Made by a program: the position numbers and the translations under genes
In this document: positions 1 through 9,409 of the stretch, piece by piece
Numbering within the stretch: position 1 is the first letter of the stretch
Layout: every line of letters begins with the position of its first letter
The notes under the pieces: generated by a model
What the model was told of the DNA's origin: nothing
Databases searched by the model: none
What the model saw: only the letters and a program-made list of their open reading frames with translations
NCBI RefSeq assembly: GCF_038967635.1
Contig: NZ_CP152413.1
Span: 6,080,001 to 6,144,000, forward strand
Length of the DNA: 64,000 nt
Source of the DNA: Bradyrhizobium sp. B124
GTDB lineage: Bacteria > Pseudomonadota > Alphaproteobacteria > Rhizobiales > Xanthobacteraceae
Reading direction: 5' to 3'

Positions 1-495
1 CATCAGCGTCACCAGCCAGACCAGGCCGAAGGTGACGTGCAGACCGTGGGTGCCGACCAGCGTGAAGAACGACGACAGGAAGGCGCTGCGCTGCGGCGTC
101 GCGCCCTCATGGATCATGTGGGCGAACTCGGTCAGCTCGATGCCGAGGAAGGCGAGGCCGAACAGCCCGGTGATGGCGAGCCAGGCCTGCGTTGCGCCGA
201 TCCTCGATTTCTCCATCGTCAGCATGGCAAAGCCATACGTGATCGAGGAGAGCAGCAGCATCGTGGTGTTGAGCGCGACCAGCTTGAGGTCGAACAGGTC
301 CTTCGGCGCCGGGCCGGCGGCATAGTTGCCGCCGAGCACGCCGTAGGTCGCAAACAGCATCGCGAAGATGAGGCAGTCGCTCATCAGGTAGATCCAGAAG
401 CCCAGCATGGTGCTGGCGCCTTCCGGATGCGCGTGCTCGTCGATGACGTGGAAGATCGGTTCGGAGCTTTGTGTGGAGACGGTAGCAACGGTCAT
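1..495 (-). CDS. cyoC: Cytochrome bo3 ubiquinol oxidase subunit III (partial, 3' end outside window)
   Basis: Subunit III of the heme-copper quinol oxidase, a multi-pass inner-membrane protein that stabilises the CyoA/CyoB core. The visible 165 residues begin [16 protein letters not shown] and continue with the COX3-type stretch [20 protein letters not shown], then [14 protein letters not shown] and a hydrophobic segment around [13 protein letters not shown], as in CyoC. The family is about 205 residues long, so some 40 C-terminal residues lie beyond position 1. The ATG overlaps the cyoB stop as ATGA, which indicates translational coupling. Identity is secure; only the C-terminus and a following cyoD are unseen. 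Confidence 0.93.
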   Translation of the reverse strand, partial: MTVATVSTQSSEPIFHVIDEHAHPEGASTMLGFWIYLMSDCLIFAMLFATYGVLGGNYAAGPAPKDLFDLKLVALNTTMLLLSSITYGFAMLTMEKSRIGATQAWLAITGLFGLAFLGIELTEFAHMIHEGATPQRSAFLSSFFTLVGTHGLHVTFGLVWLVTLM

Positions 496-2495
496 GTCTG
501 GGCTCCTGCGGCGAGAACGCGCGTCCGCGCGTCTTCGGTCCGCACCACCTCATCCGCCGGGATGTGGAAGTCGCGGTGATAGTTGAAGGTGTGGCCGATC
601 GCGACCGCGAGCAGCGCAACGAAGCTGACGGCGGCGAGCCACCAGATGTACCAGATCAGGCCGAATCCCATCACCGTCGCGAGGCCAGCGAGGATGACGC
701 CGGTGCCGGTGTTGGAGGGCATGTGGATCGGCTTGAAGCCGGTCAGCGGCCGCCTGTAGCCGCGGCGCTTCATGTCCCACCAGGCGTCGTTGTCGTAAAC
801 CACCGGCGTGAAGGCGAAGTTGTAATCCGGCGGCGGCGACGAGGTCGCCCATTCCAGCGTGCGCGCGTCCCAGGGATCGCCGGTGGCGTCCTTCAGCTCT
901 TCGCGGCGCAGGATGCTGACTGCGAACTGCACCAGCATCGCACCGATGCCGAGCAGGATCAGGAAGGCGCCGAAGGCCGCGATGACGAACCAGATCTGCA
1001 AGCTAGGATCGTCGAACACGCGGAGCCGGCGGGTCACGCCCATCAGGCCGAGCACATAGAGCGGCATGAAGGCGAAGTAGAAACCCGAGACCCAGAACCA
1101 GAACGACAGCTTGCCCCAGAACGGATCGAGCCTGAAGCCGAACGCCTTCGGGAACCAGTAGTTGATGCCGGCGAACAGGCCGAACAGCACGCCGCCGATG
1201 ATCACGTTGTGGAAATGCGCGATCAGGAACAGGCTGTTATGCAGCACGAAATCGGCCGGCGGCACCGCGAGCAGCACGCCGGTCATGCCGCCGATCACGA
1301 AGGTCAGCATGAACGCCACCGTCCACATCATCGGCAGCTCGAAGCGGATGCGGCCGCGATACATCGTGAACAGCCAGTTGAACATCTTCGCGCCCGTCGG
1401 GATCGAGATGATCATGGTGGTGATGCCGAAGAACGAGTTGACGCTGGCGCCGGAGCCCATCGTGAAGAAGTGATGCAGCCAGACCAGATAGGACAGGATG
1501 GTGATGACGACCGTGGCGTAGACCATCGAGGTGTAGCCGAACAGCCGCTTGCCGGAGAACGTCGCGGTCACCTCCGAGAAGATGCCGAACGCCGGCAGCA
1601 CCAGGATGTAGACCTCGGGATGGCCCCAGATCCAGATCAGGTTCACGTACATCATCGGGTTGCCGCCGAAGTCGTTCGTGAAGAAGTTGGTGCCGACGTA
1701 GCGGTCGAGCGACAGCAGCGCCAGCACCGCGGTCAGCACCGGGAAGGAGGCGACGATCAGGACGTTGGTGCAGAGCGAGGTCCAGGTGAACACCGGCATC
1801 TTCATCATCGTCATGCCCGGCGCGCGCAGCTTGACGATGGTGCAGACCAGGTTGATGCCCGATAGCGTCGTGCCGACGCCGGCGACCTGTAGTCCCCATA
1901 TGTAATAATCTACGCCGACGTCGGGACTGTAGCCGATGTTCGACAGCGGCGGATAGGCGAGCCAGCCGGTGCGGGCGAATTCGCCGACGAACAGCGACAT
2001 CATCACCAGCACGGCGCCGCCGACCGTCATCCAGAAGCTGAAATTGTTGAGGAAGGGGAAGGAGACGTCGCGGGCGCCGATCTGCAGCGGCACCACGTAG
2101 TTCATCAGGCCGGTGACCAGCGGCATCGCCACGAAGAAGATCATAATCACGCCGTGGGCGGTGAAGACCTGGTCGTAGTGATGGGCCGGGAGGTAGCCGT
2201 CGGAGCCGTTGAAGGCGATCGCCTGCTGCAGGCGCATCATCAGCGCGTCCGCGAAGCCGCGCAGCAGCATCACGATGCCGAGGATCATGTACATGATGCC
2301 GATGCGCTTGTGGTCCACTGTGGTGAACCATTCGCGCCACAGATAGGTCCAGAGCCGGAAGTAGGTGACGATGGCGAACAGCGCGAGGCCACCGGTCGCG
2401 ACCACCGCGAAGGTGCCGACCAGGATCGGCTCGTGCAGCGGCAGCGCGTCCAGATTGAGGCGGCCGAAGATCATCTTGATGAGATCGGGATTCAT
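492..2495 (-). CDS. cyoB: Cytochrome bo3 ubiquinol oxidase subunit I
   Basis: Catalytic heme-copper subunit that oxidises ubiquinol, reduces O2 to water and pumps protons across the inner membrane. The 667 residues match the family length (about 663). Visible key residues are WGHPEVY at 290-296 (CuB ligand H292 and the cross-linked Y296), the HH pair at 341-342 (CuB ligands), and the AHFHN motif with H427 and H429 (heme ligands). The [10 protein letters not shown] segment near residue 80 corresponds to the quinol-site region. A quinol rather than cytochrome c oxidase is supported by the adjacent CyoA lacking a CuA centre. The gene lies 10 nt after cyoA and overlaps cyoC. Confidence 0.97.
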   Translation of the reverse strand: MNPDLIKMIFGRLNLDALPLHEPILVGTFAVVATGGLALFAIVTYFRLWTYLWREWFTTVDHKRIGIMYMILGIVMLLRGFADALMMRLQQAIAFNGSDGYLPAHHYDQVFTAHGVIMIFFVAMPLVTGLMNYVVPLQIGARDVSFPFLNNFSFWMTVGGAVLVMMSLFVGEFARTGWLAYPPLSNIGYSPDVGVDYYIWGLQVAGVGTTLSGINLVCTIVKLRAPGMTMMKMPVFTWTSLCTNVLIVASFPVLTAVLALLSLDRYVGTNFFTNDFGGNPMMYVNLIWIWGHPEVYILVLPAFGIFSEVTATFSGKRLFGYTSMVYATVVITILSYLVWLHHFFTMGSGASVNSFFGITTMIISIPTGAKMFNWLFTMYRGRIRFELPMMWTVAFMLTFVIGGMTGVLLAVPPADFVLHNSLFLIAHFHNVIIGGVLFGLFAGINYWFPKAFGFRLDPFWGKLSFWFWVSGFYFAFMPLYVLGLMGVTRRLRVFDDPSLQIWFVIAAFGAFLILLGIGAMLVQFAVSILRREELKDATGDPWDARTLEWATSSPPPDYNFAFTPVVYDNDAWWDMKRRGYRRPLTGFKPIHMPSNTGTGVILAGLATVMGFGLIWYIWWLAAVSFVALLAVAIGHTFNYHRDFHIPADEVVRTEDARTRVLAAGAQT

Positions 2496-2505
2496 GCGGC
2501 GCTCC

Positions 2506-3672
2506 TCAGGAGTCTGATTTCGGGCGCTGGCCGAGCAGCAAGGATGTCGACGACGGATGGGCGGGAGAGAACGGCGGGCGCTTCAGCCCGACGCCACGCA
2601 GCGGTGTCAGGTCGAGCGGCGCGAGAACGTCGCGCGACGGCGCGTCCTTGATCTCGTCCATCGCGCAGATGCCGGCGACGAAGGTCGGTGAGGCGCCGAG
2701 CGGCGCGCCGCGGCGGGCGTATTTGTCGTAAGTCAGCGGCAGCGTGTTGTTGAGGCCTTCGCGGCCGAGGCCGCCCTTGGCGTCAATCGCCATCATCTCG
2801 CTCATGCACATCTTGCCGGGCTCGACGCACATGTTGAGGATCGCCTTGTAGAGATCGCGATCGACCGAGCGGTAGAGACGGACCGGATCGTTCTGGCTCG
2901 GACGCTCGAGCTGCAGATAGTCGGTGCGGCCGAGCATGCTGCCGCTGGCCCTGGCGGTGCCGATCCACTTGTCGAAATCGGCGGTCGACAGGCTCTTGAA
3001 CTCGAAGTGCATGCCGGAGAAGCCGGCGCCGCTGTAATTGGCGGAGAAGCCGCGGAAGGTGCCCGCCTTGTTGGCGACCGCGTGCAGCTTGGTCTCCATG
3101 CCGGGCATGGCGTAGATCTGGCCGGCAAGGGCCGGGATGTAGAACGAGTTCATCACGGAAGACGCCGTGATGCGGAAGCGGATCGGGCGATCGACGGGCG
3201 CTGCGAACTCGTTGACGGCGGCGACGCCATAGTCCGGGTAGATGAACAGCCACTTCCAGTCGAGCGCGACCACCTCGACATTGAGCGGGGCGTCCTTGCT
3301 CTCGATCGGCTTGTCGGCGGCGATGCGGCCGAGCGAGCGGTAGGGATCGAGCAGATGCGTGCCCATCCAGGTCAGCGCACCCAAGCAGATGATGATCAGA
3401 AGCGGCGCCGACCAGATCACGAGCTCGAGCTGGGTGGAGTGATCCCACTCCGGCTCATAGGGGGCTGCGGTATTGGACTGGCGGTAGCGCCAGGCGAAGA
3501 AGATGGTCAGCGCCATCACCGGAAGCACGATGATGAGCATCAGGACGGTGGAGATCACGACAAGGTCGCGCTGCTGGATGGCGACGTCCCCGGCGGGGGC
3601 AAGGACGACGAAATCGCACCCGCCAAGGAGCGCCGCGAACGGCAATAAGGCCAATAATTTCAAGGCGCGCAC
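2506..3672 (-). CDS. cyoA: Cytochrome bo3 ubiquinol oxidase subunit II (lipoprotein)
   Basis: Membrane-anchored subunit II of the quinol oxidase. The N-terminus [19 protein letters not shown] is a lipoprotein signal with lipobox LGGC (Cys19). It is followed by two transmembrane segments (about residues 38-65 and 88-105) and a periplasmic cupredoxin-like domain. The CuA cysteines of cytochrome c oxidases are not seen, consistent with quinol as donor. At 388 residues it is longer than the E. coli protein (about 315); the extra length is a C-terminal tail after residue about 300. First gene of the cyoABC operon; a perfect inverted repeat lies 62-84 nt upstream of its ATG and may control it. Confidence 0.95.
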   Translation of the reverse strand: MRALKLLALLPFAALLGGCDFVVLAPAGDVAIQQRDLVVISTVLMLIIVLPVMALTIFFAWRYRQSNTAAPYEPEWDHSTQLELVIWSAPLLIIICLGALTWMGTHLLDPYRSLGRIAADKPIESKDAPLNVEVVALDWKWLFIYPDYGVAAVNEFAAPVDRPIRFRITASSVMNSFYIPALAGQIYAMPGMETKLHAVANKAGTFRGFSANYSGAGFSGMHFEFKSLSTADFDKWIGTARASGSMLGRTDYLQLERPSQNDPVRLYRSVDRDLYKAILNMCVEPGKMCMSEMMAIDAKGGLGREGLNNTLPLTYDKYARRGAPLGASPTFVAGICAMDEIKDAPSRDVLAPLDLTPLRGVGLKRPPFSPAHPSSTSLLLGQRPKSDS

Positions 3673-3733
3673 GGCTCACCCCACTTGAATTTTATGAGTT
3701 CCGCCAAGGGGTAGCTGCGATGCAGCAAAGTTG

Positions 3734-3756
3734 ACATTGGACAATTTGTCCAATGT
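3734..3756. promoter_or_regulatory. Perfect inverted repeat in the cyo / MFS divergent promoter region
   Basis: The arm ACATTGGACA, a 3-nt spacer ATT, and the exact reverse complement TGTCCAATGT form a 23-bp operator-like palindrome. It sits 62-84 nt upstream of the cyoA start and 145 nt before the MFS start on the opposite strand. The sequence is not a FixK/FNR box (TTGA-N6-TCAA). The cognate regulator is unknown. Binding is inferred only from symmetry and position. Confidence 0.55.
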
Positions 3757-3831
3757 TGCGCTGCGGGATAGACCGTCAGAAGGTGAGGTGGACCGCGTGG
3801 CATAGGCTGCCCGTGGCCTCATCTCTAGTCT

Positions 3832-3880
3832 GAGCATGATCTGTTCGGAAAACCGGTTTCGACTTTTCCGGATCAGGCTC
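3832..3880. repeat. Dispersed palindromic element (GAGCATGATC ... GATCAGGCTC type)
   Basis: The segment starts GAGCATGATC, carries TTCGGAAAACCGG and ACTTTTCCGGATC in the middle, and ends GATCAGGCTC, so its two halves are roughly complementary. It resembles a short intergenic element that recurs in bradyrhizobial genomes; only one copy is visible here. It lies just upstream of the MFS gene and could be part of its leader. Confidence 0.55.
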
Positions 3881-3900
3881 CAAAGGACGGTTCTCCGGCG

Positions 3901-5211
3901 ATGGCACAGGCCCCAGCAATGGCTCACGGCACCCCGACGGCATCAGGTCACGGGCAGGCGAAACCTGGCGAAATCGCCATCGGCGTCATCATCGGGCGCA
4001 CGTCGGAATTCTTCGACTTCTTCGTCTACGCGATCGCCTCGGTGATCGTGTTTCCGAAGCTGGTGTTCCCGTTCGTCAATGAACTGACCGGCACGCTCTA
4101 TTCATTCGGGATCTTCGCGCTGGCCTTTGCCGCGCGGCCGCTCGGCACCGTCATCTTCATGGCGGTCGACCGCCGCCACGGCAAGGGCGCCAAGCTCGTC
4201 ATCGCGCTGTTCCTGCTCGGCACCGCCACGGTCGCGCTCGCGTTCCTGCCCGGCTACGACACGATCGGCGTCGCGGCGATCTGGCTGCTGGCCGCCGCGC
4301 GGGTCCTGCAGGGCATCGCCTGGGGCGGCGCGTGGGACGGCCTCGCCTCGCTGCTCGCGATGAACTCGCCGGCGAATCGCCGCGGCTGGTACGCGATGGT
4401 GCCGCAGCTCGGCGCGCCGCTCGGCCTGATCGTGGCGAGCGCGCTGTTCGCGTTCTTCGCCGGCAACCTCTCGGCGGACGATTTCTTCGATTGGGGCTGG
4501 CGCTATCCGTTCTTCGTCGCCTTCGCCATCAACGTGGTGGCGCTGTTCGCGCGGCTGCGCATGGTGGCGACCGATGAATATTCCGAGCTGTTCGAAAGCC
4601 GCGACCTCGAGCCGGCGCGCGTCGGCGAGACGGTGGCGCAGGAGGGCCGCAATATCCTGCTCGGCGCCTTTGCGCCGCTGGCGAGCTTTGCGCTGTTCCA
4701 CATGGTCACGGTGTTCCCGCTGTCCTGGGTGTTCCTGTTCACCAGGGAAAGCCCGGTGCGTTTCCTGATCATCGAGATGATCGGCGCCATGGTCGGCGTC
4801 GTCGCGATCATCGCCTCCGGCATGATCGCCGACCGCGTCGGCCGCAAGCCGCTGCTGCTGGGCTCTGCGGTCGCGATCGCGGTCTATAGCGGCTTTGCCC
4901 CGCAGCTGCTCGACGCCGGTGCGTTCGGCGAGACGATCTACATGGTGCTCGGCTTCGTGCTGCTCGGGCTGTCGTTCGGCCAGTCGTCGGGTGCGATCGC
5001 CTCGAACTTCGCGCGGACCTATCGCTACACCGCCTCGGCGCTGACCTCGGATTTCGCCTGGCTGTTCGGCGCCGGCTTTGCGCCGCTCGCCGCGCTGCTG
5101 CTGGCGACGCATTTCGGCCTGATCTCGGCCGGCGCGTATCTGTTGTCGGGGGCGGTGTGGACGCTGCTCGCGCTGTGGCTGAGCGGCCTGCGCGAAGCCG
5201 AAGTCAATTAG
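3901..5211 (+). CDS. MFS transporter (metabolite:H+ symporter-like)
   Basis: A 436-residue major facilitator protein with about 12 hydrophobic segments. Family marks are the N-terminal GRTSEFFDFFVYAIASVIVFP segment typical of the sugar-porter/MHS group, the cytoplasmic-loop region near DRRHGKG, and a second loop DRVGRKPLLL at mid-protein. The first 28 residues are an Ala/Gly-rich hydrophilic tail, and the ATG at residue 7 is an alternative start. The substrate cannot be read from sequence. It is divergent from cyoABC and shares the intergenic region with it, but a functional link is not shown. A dispersed palindromic repeat follows the stop. Confidence 0.85.
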   Translation: MAQAPAMAHGTPTASGHGQAKPGEIAIGVIIGRTSEFFDFFVYAIASVIVFPKLVFPFVNELTGTLYSFGIFALAFAARPLGTVIFMAVDRRHGKGAKLVIALFLLGTATVALAFLPGYDTIGVAAIWLLAAARVLQGIAWGGAWDGLASLLAMNSPANRRGWYAMVPQLGAPLGLIVASALFAFFAGNLSADDFFDWGWRYPFFVAFAINVVALFARLRMVATDEYSELFESRDLEPARVGETVAQEGRNILLGAFAPLASFALFHMVTVFPLSWVFLFTRESPVRFLIIEMIGAMVGVVAIIASGMIADRVGRKPLLLGSAVAIAVYSGFAPQLLDAGAFGETIYMVLGFVLLGLSFGQSSGAIASNFARTYRYTASALTSDFAWLFGAGFAPLAALLLATHFGLISAGAYLLSGAVWTLLALWLSGLREAEVN

Positions 5212-5235
5212 TCCCGTAGCCTTTCTCCTTCCCTT

Positions 5236-5323
5236 GTAGCCCGGATGCAGCGCAGCGAAATCCGGGACCGCTCTCACCGCGAATGGTTCTGCCCCGGATT
5301 GCGCTGCGCTGCATCCGGGCTAC
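5236..5323. repeat. Dispersed inverted repeat, family A (TAGCCCGGATG...)
   Basis: Left arm GTAGCCCGGATGCAGCGCAG and right arm GCGCTGCGCTGCATCCGGGC are reverse complements around a central spacer. The same module occurs at 12304-12338 (short form) and 50003-50090. It lies between the convergent MFS and outer-membrane protein genes, where a folded transcript could act as a terminator or mRNA stabiliser. Confidence 0.75.
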
Positions 5324-5333
5324 AGAGCTTCGC

Positions 5334-6143
5334 TTAGCGAAACAGCCCGTCGACGCGGAACGAATAGCCGAGACCTACGATGTAGTTCGGCGAATTGCGG
5401 TTGAGCCCGAACGCGACGTGGAGATCGAGCTGCTGGGTCGGTGTAAGCCGGTACATGCCGCCGGAATTGATCAACTGGGTCGGCCGCGCGCCGTCGGGAT
5501 AGTCGCCGACATATTCGGTGAACACACTGATCCGCTCGGTCAATTTCTTCTCGATCACGAAGGTCGTTTCCGACATGTGCTGGCCGGTCAGCTCGGCGGG
5601 GCGGAAGAATTCCGTGAACATGCCGCTGACGCCCCAGCCGTCATGCAACTCCCATGACCATGGCAGCTGGATGTAGGGCTGCGCGCCGCGCCCGGCGATG
5701 GCGGCTGCGCCGGTCGGCAGCGCGACGCCGGCGGTGATCGACAGGTCGACCTTTCCCGGCACCGGGCTGATCTGCCATTTCAGTCCGGGAGCGACGTCGG
5801 AGAAGCCCGCGGCGCCCGGCGATCTCATAGTGCCGGTATAGCTCGGCAGGTCGATCAGGACCTCGAGGCAGGGCGCGATGCCGAGCCGCCAGCGGCTGTT
5901 GCTGCCGTCGATGCTGCGGCCACTGTTGCGGCCGGTGAGGTTGATGCCGTTTTCGCTCTGCAGGCTCCCGACCGGCACGACGATACTCGAATTGGTGACG
6001 TCGGGCCGGTCGGTCGCAATTTCGTCGCTCGGCTTGGGACAACCGTCCGCGCGCGCGGCGGTGGCTGCTGCGAGGGTGATCGCAGCAAGCACGCACCCGA
6101 GTTCGGCAAGTCGAGCGACGGCGCCGAACCGATTGTGAAACAC
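5334..6143 (-). CDS. Transporter-type outer-membrane protein (phenol MetA-degradation family)
   Basis: A secreted beta-rich protein. Residues 1-33 form a signal peptide ending in ATAARA, followed by TDRPDVTNSSIVVPVGSLQS, the opening of the family annotated as MetA-pathway of phenol degradation or 'transporter'. The C-terminus ends ...GLGYSFRVDGLFR, a typical outer-membrane strand. The GTG at 6143 is chosen because GGAG lies 8 nt upstream; the frame extends to a TTG at 6245, but that start would put a long polar stretch before the signal peptide. Channel or uptake function is inferred from the family, and the substrate is unknown. Confidence 0.7.
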   Translation of the reverse strand: MFHNRFGAVARLAELGCVLAAITLAAATAARADGCPKPSDEIATDRPDVTNSSIVVPVGSLQSENGINLTGRNSGRSIDGSNSRWRLGIAPCLEVLIDLPSYTGTMRSPGAAGFSDVAPGLKWQISPVPGKVDLSITAGVALPTGAAAIAGRGAQPYIQLPWSWELHDGWGVSGMFTEFFRPAELTGQHMSETTFVIEKKLTERISVFTEYVGDYPDGARPTQLINSGGMYRLTPTQQLDLHVAFGLNRNSPNYIVGLGYSFRVDGLFR

Positions 6144-6367
6144 TGGGGATGCTCCAAAAACCCGGCGCCGCTGCGGAGGTGGCAGCTTGAATAGAGATCG
6201 GCCGATGACGCGGATATTCCTCGCGGGCGGAAAAAACTTCAACAAGAAGTGCGACTGTCGGCGATCGATGCGGCCGGCGTCCAGCGCAATTATGGGTGGG
6301 GGAATTTCGGGGAATAGAATGGCGGCCTGGCGGCTCCTGTTGTGGTGGCAAACAGGAGACCCCCGGA

Positions 6368-6769
6368 ATGACCATTCGTTCGATCGCAGGCGTGCTGGCG
6401 CCGCGGCAGGCCAAAATCGCCGCGATGGCGGCTATCGCGATCTTGCTCGCGCTGAACAGCGCCCGCGCGGCGGGCGATCCGGCGCGCGGCGCCACGCTGT
6501 ACCAGGGCTGCGGCGATTGCCATTCGATCGAGAAGAACGACGTCGGTCCGATGCACAAGGGGGTGGTTGGCCGCCTTGCCGGCTCGGTCGCGGGCTACAA
6601 TTACTCGCCGGCGCTGAAGGACTCGAAGATCGTGTGGACCGAGGCGAATCTCGACAAATGGCTGACCGGTCCGGACGCGATGGTTCCGGGCACCAAGATG
6701 TTCTACGAGGTTCAGGATCCGAAGGATCGTGCCGACATCATCGCCTTCCTCAAGGAGAAGGCGAAGTAG
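6368..6769 (+). CDS. Small soluble class I cytochrome c
   Basis: A periplasmic electron carrier of 133 residues. A signal peptide (MTIRSIAGVLAPRQAK ... ALNSARA) precedes one CGDCH heme motif; a C-terminal Met in the VPGTKMFYEV segment supplies the second axial ligand. This is the layout of cytochrome c2/c550. The ATG is preceded by AGGAGA, which fixes the start although the frame is open further upstream. It is divergent from the outer-membrane protein gene and stands alone. The redox partner is unknown, and the nearby quinol oxidase would not use it directly. Confidence 0.9.
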   Translation: MTIRSIAGVLAPRQAKIAAMAAIAILLALNSARAAGDPARGATLYQGCGDCHSIEKNDVGPMHKGVVGRLAGSVAGYNYSPALKDSKIVWTEANLDKWLTGPDAMVPGTKMFYEVQDPKDRADIIAFLKEKAK

Positions 6770-6784
6770 AGCGTTCTCTCTCAG

Positions 6785-6907
6785 CGTCGTCCCTGCGGAA
6801 GCAGGGATCCATAAGCACAGGAATATGTTGTTGGGGCGCGCTGAGGCCCCAGCTTTTTCCATCAATCGATAACGGTGGTTGGGGGTCCCGGCGTTCGCCG
6901 GGACGAC
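6785..6907. repeat. Dispersed inverted repeat, family B (GTCGTCCC... / ...GGGACGAC)
   Basis: The element opens GTCGTCCCTGCGGAAGCAGG and closes GTTCGCCGGGACGAC. Related copies with the same outer ends lie at 16495-16613, 41699-41821, 59288-59399 and 63042-63176. All five are intergenic, and this one separates the convergent cytochrome c and M48 protease genes. Confidence 0.75.
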
Positions 6908-6929
6908 GGTGGTGAGGGTGCGTGCAGCC

Positions 6930-8438
6930 TCAATCCACCACGATCTTGACGCGGTCGCGCGGCTTCACCTGGGCGTGGGCGTCGAGGCCGTTGAGCACGC
7001 GGAAGCGCTCGGCCGGGTGATCGATGCCGGCCATGCGGTGCGACAGCGATTCCACGGTGTCGCCGGGCTGCACGTTGATGACCTTGATGCGCAGCGGGCG
7101 CGCGGCCTGGATCTCGTCAAGGGTCAGGCGGCGGAACGAATTGACGGTCTCGCGCGCGTTGCGCTCGCTCTCGGTGGATTTCTGCTTGGCGGCGAAGATG
7201 AAACGGTAGACGTCGCTGCCGAAGCGCAGCGCGTAGACCTTGAACTGCCACTGGTCGCCATGCGCGGTGGCCGATGCCGCCGGAAAGCCGTTGATGTTGA
7301 GGTCCTCGGTCGAGGACTTCTCGACGCCTTCCATCCACCCGGAATTCAGGTAGTCGCCGAGCGACTGTTCGGCCGGCACCCGCACCACGTCGAAGCGCAT
7401 CGCCTGGCTGCCGCCCTCGCGCACGCCGATCACCGCCTGCGCGGTGTTGTCGAGCGTGAAATTCTCGGGCGCGGTGAAGGTGAAGCCGAGCTTGGGATGC
7501 AGGAAGCGGCGGCCGCGCACAAAACCTTCGCTGGGATCCTCGCCATAGACGATGTTGTCGATCGCGGCGAGATAGGTCTCGCGGTCGCGCTCGTTGCTCT
7601 CGGGCGACGAGTATTGCCGCGCGGTGGTCTGCGCATTGGAGATGCGCTCCGGCGTTGCCGGATGCGACGAGGTGAAGTCCTGCGCGCGCGGATCGAGCGC
7701 GGTCTTGCCGATCTTGAGCGCGGCATTGCGCTCCATCGCGGTCAGGAAGCGCGCCGCGCCGTAGGGATCGAAATGCGCGCGGGCGGCGATCCCGACGCCG
7801 ATGCCGTCGGCCTCGAACTCCTGCTGCCGCGAGAAGCTCGCCATCGTCAGCTTGGTCTTGGCGAGCGCCAGCGCGGTGAGATCGGGATCGGTGCTCATGT
7901 CGGTGACGACGCGCGTCACCACCGCCGCCTGGCGCGCCTGGTCCTCGCGCATCGCGGCGTGCTTGGCCAGCACATGCGCCATCTCGTGGCTCAGCACCGA
8001 GGAGAGCTCGGAAGTGTCGCTGGCGAGCGCAATCAGGCCGCGCGTGACGTAGAGCTGGCCGGTCGGCAACGCGAAGGCATTCACCGCGCCGGAATTGAGG
8101 ATCGTGACCTTGTAGGCCTGGTCGGGCCGTTCGGACGCGGCGACCAGCCGGTCGACGGTCTTGCCGATCAGCGCCTCGAGCTTCGGGTCGTCATAGGCGC
8201 CGCCATAGGACGACAGGATGCGCTCATGCTCGCGCTCGCTGTTGGGCGTCTGCTGCACCACCCGGTTCGGCTTCACCGGCGCCGCCGCCGCGGTTGGCGC
8301 GACCTGCTCGAAGCGGCCGACATTGCCGCAGGCCGACAGCGTCAGGGCCGCGCAGACGAGCGCCAGCGCAGCCGAAAGCCGGCGGCCAGTTCCATCTTCA
8401 CGCGGTCCAGCGCGCTCAATCACGTCAAAAACCCACAA
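6930..8438 (-). CDS. M48-family zinc metalloprotease, lipoprotein with LysM-like C-terminus
   Basis: Periplasmic peptidase of the BepA/YfgC type. Residues 20-37 are a lipoprotein signal ending LSAC (Cys37). The HEMAH zinc motif is at 151-155, and the third ligand glutamate lies in RQQEFEADGIG. A conserved HPATPERI segment follows, then a domain of about 150 residues, then a C-terminal LysM-like module (VQPGDTVESLSHRMAG). The family acts in outer-membrane protein quality control. The listed start is a TTG; a GTG five codons later is an equal alternative, and neither has a strong ribosome site. It lies 38 nt after the thermonuclease gene, probably in one operon. Confidence 0.87.
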   Translation of the reverse strand: MWVFDVIERAGPREDGTGRRLSAALALVCAALTLSACGNVGRFEQVAPTAAAAPVKPNRVVQQTPNSEREHERILSSYGGAYDDPKLEALIGKTVDRLVAASERPDQAYKVTILNSGAVNAFALPTGQLYVTRGLIALASDTSELSSVLSHEMAHVLAKHAAMREDQARQAAVVTRVVTDMSTDPDLTALALAKTKLTMASFSRQQEFEADGIGVGIAARAHFDPYGAARFLTAMERNAALKIGKTALDPRAQDFTSSHPATPERISNAQTTARQYSSPESNERDRETYLAAIDNIVYGEDPSEGFVRGRRFLHPKLGFTFTAPENFTLDNTAQAVIGVREGGSQAMRFDVVRVPAEQSLGDYLNSGWMEGVEKSSTEDLNINGFPAASATAHGDQWQFKVYALRFGSDVYRFIFAAKQKSTESERNARETVNSFRRLTLDEIQAARPLRIKVINVQPGDTVESLSHRMAGIDHPAERFRVLNGLDAHAQVKPRDRVKIVVD

Positions 8439-8476
8439 CTTGTCCCGTAATCGGCCAGGCCGTGACCTGTGGGCCC

Positions 8477-9262
8477 CTAGTTCCCGCCGAGTACTTCAAT
8501 CTGCCCCACCCGGAGCAATTCGATTCGCGGCCCACGTCGTGCTTCCACCCAGCCTCGGACACGAATCCTACGATTTTCCAGAGACTTGGGCGCAAGGCCA
8601 GCCGCCTCAAACGCAGGGACTATGCGCCTTGAAATAGTCAGAGCAAAGTCCCGTGTCCAGTTTCGGCCGAAATTCAGGTAGGTCGTCGCCCCCGCCTGGC
8701 GCACGGACAAAACCCTGCCCTCGACCACGGTAAAGCGCCCAATCCCGGCCAAAATATCGTCCGGACTTTCGGCGTTTTTTATGACGGCGGACTCGGCCCA
8801 GGTTCCCGATCGGGCGGCCCGCGCCTCGGCCTCCGCTGCCATCAGCGCCACAGCACAGTCCTTGTCGGCAATCTCGGACGACACCAGCGCGAGGCCCTGG
8901 CGCAGCAGCTCGCTTTGCACGGGATGCTCGCTGCCTTCGAGGAATGCGTAGGCCGACTGCCGGCCGTAGCGGTCCGGCGTGTCGTCCTGTCCGCGCAGCG
9001 TCACCTCGCGGCCGACCAGCAGCGCCGACAGCGCTGCCATGGCCTTCGCCCGGTCCGCCACCTCGATGCCGGCGAGCTTGACCTCGCGACCGTCATCCAG
9101 CCGCAGGCTGCGCGCATCGATCACAGCAGCGACGCGACCTTCGCCCTGAATCTCGAAATTGCATCCGGCCGCATGACTTGCCCCGCAGGCAAGCAGCATC
9201 GTGTAGGCGAGGAGAGTGCCGCGAGCCAGCATCGACAGATTCTGCATCGACAATATCTGCAT
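8477..9262 (-). CDS. Thermonuclease-like (SNase) secreted protein
   Basis: A protein of about 261 residues with an N-terminal signal peptide (MLARGTLLAYTMLLACGASHA) and a staphylococcal-nuclease-like domain: the start VAAVIDARSLRLDDGREVKLAGI and the later DRYGRQSAYAFLEG resemble the SNase fold, in which YGR is the conserved turn. The usual catalytic Arg/Glu pattern is only partly visible, so nuclease activity is not certain. The C-terminal third is an added domain containing RIRVRGWVEARRGPRIELL. Start choice is weak: ATGs at 9289 and 9280 are in frame and none has a clear ribosome site. Confidence 0.75.
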   Translation of the reverse strand: MQILSMQNLSMLARGTLLAYTMLLACGASHAAGCNFEIQGEGRVAAVIDARSLRLDDGREVKLAGIEVADRAKAMAALSALLVGREVTLRGQDDTPDRYGRQSAYAFLEGSEHPVQSELLRQGLALVSSEIADKDCAVALMAAEAEARAARSGTWAESAVIKNAESPDDILAGIGRFTVVEGRVLSVRQAGATTYLNFGRNWTRDFALTISRRIVPAFEAAGLAPKSLENRRIRVRGWVEARRGPRIELLRVGQIEVLGGN

Positions 9263-9409
9263 GGCTCGATCTTCGCACATCTTGACCATTCCGTTCAGCG
9301 GAAAACACGTGTCAGCTCCGCGGCTTGCCGCTCTGCATGGCATGCGGCATGATCCGGCCCTCGACACGGACCTGATGGAATGAGGTCTGTTCTTCAAGGG
9401 AGGATCTGA

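Noticed and set aside
564..1865. Long plus-strand open frame opposite cyoB
   Set aside because: Arg/Asp/Glu/His-rich composition produced by the antisense of a high-GC membrane-protein gene; no domain and no ribosome site.
3731..3760. TTGACA near the cyo palindrome as a sigma-70 -35 box
   Set aside because: No acceptable -10 hexamer at the right spacing on either strand.
6879..8450. 523-residue plus-strand frame opposite the M48 protease gene
   Set aside because: Antisense shadow with low-complexity composition; the minus strand encodes a full protease.
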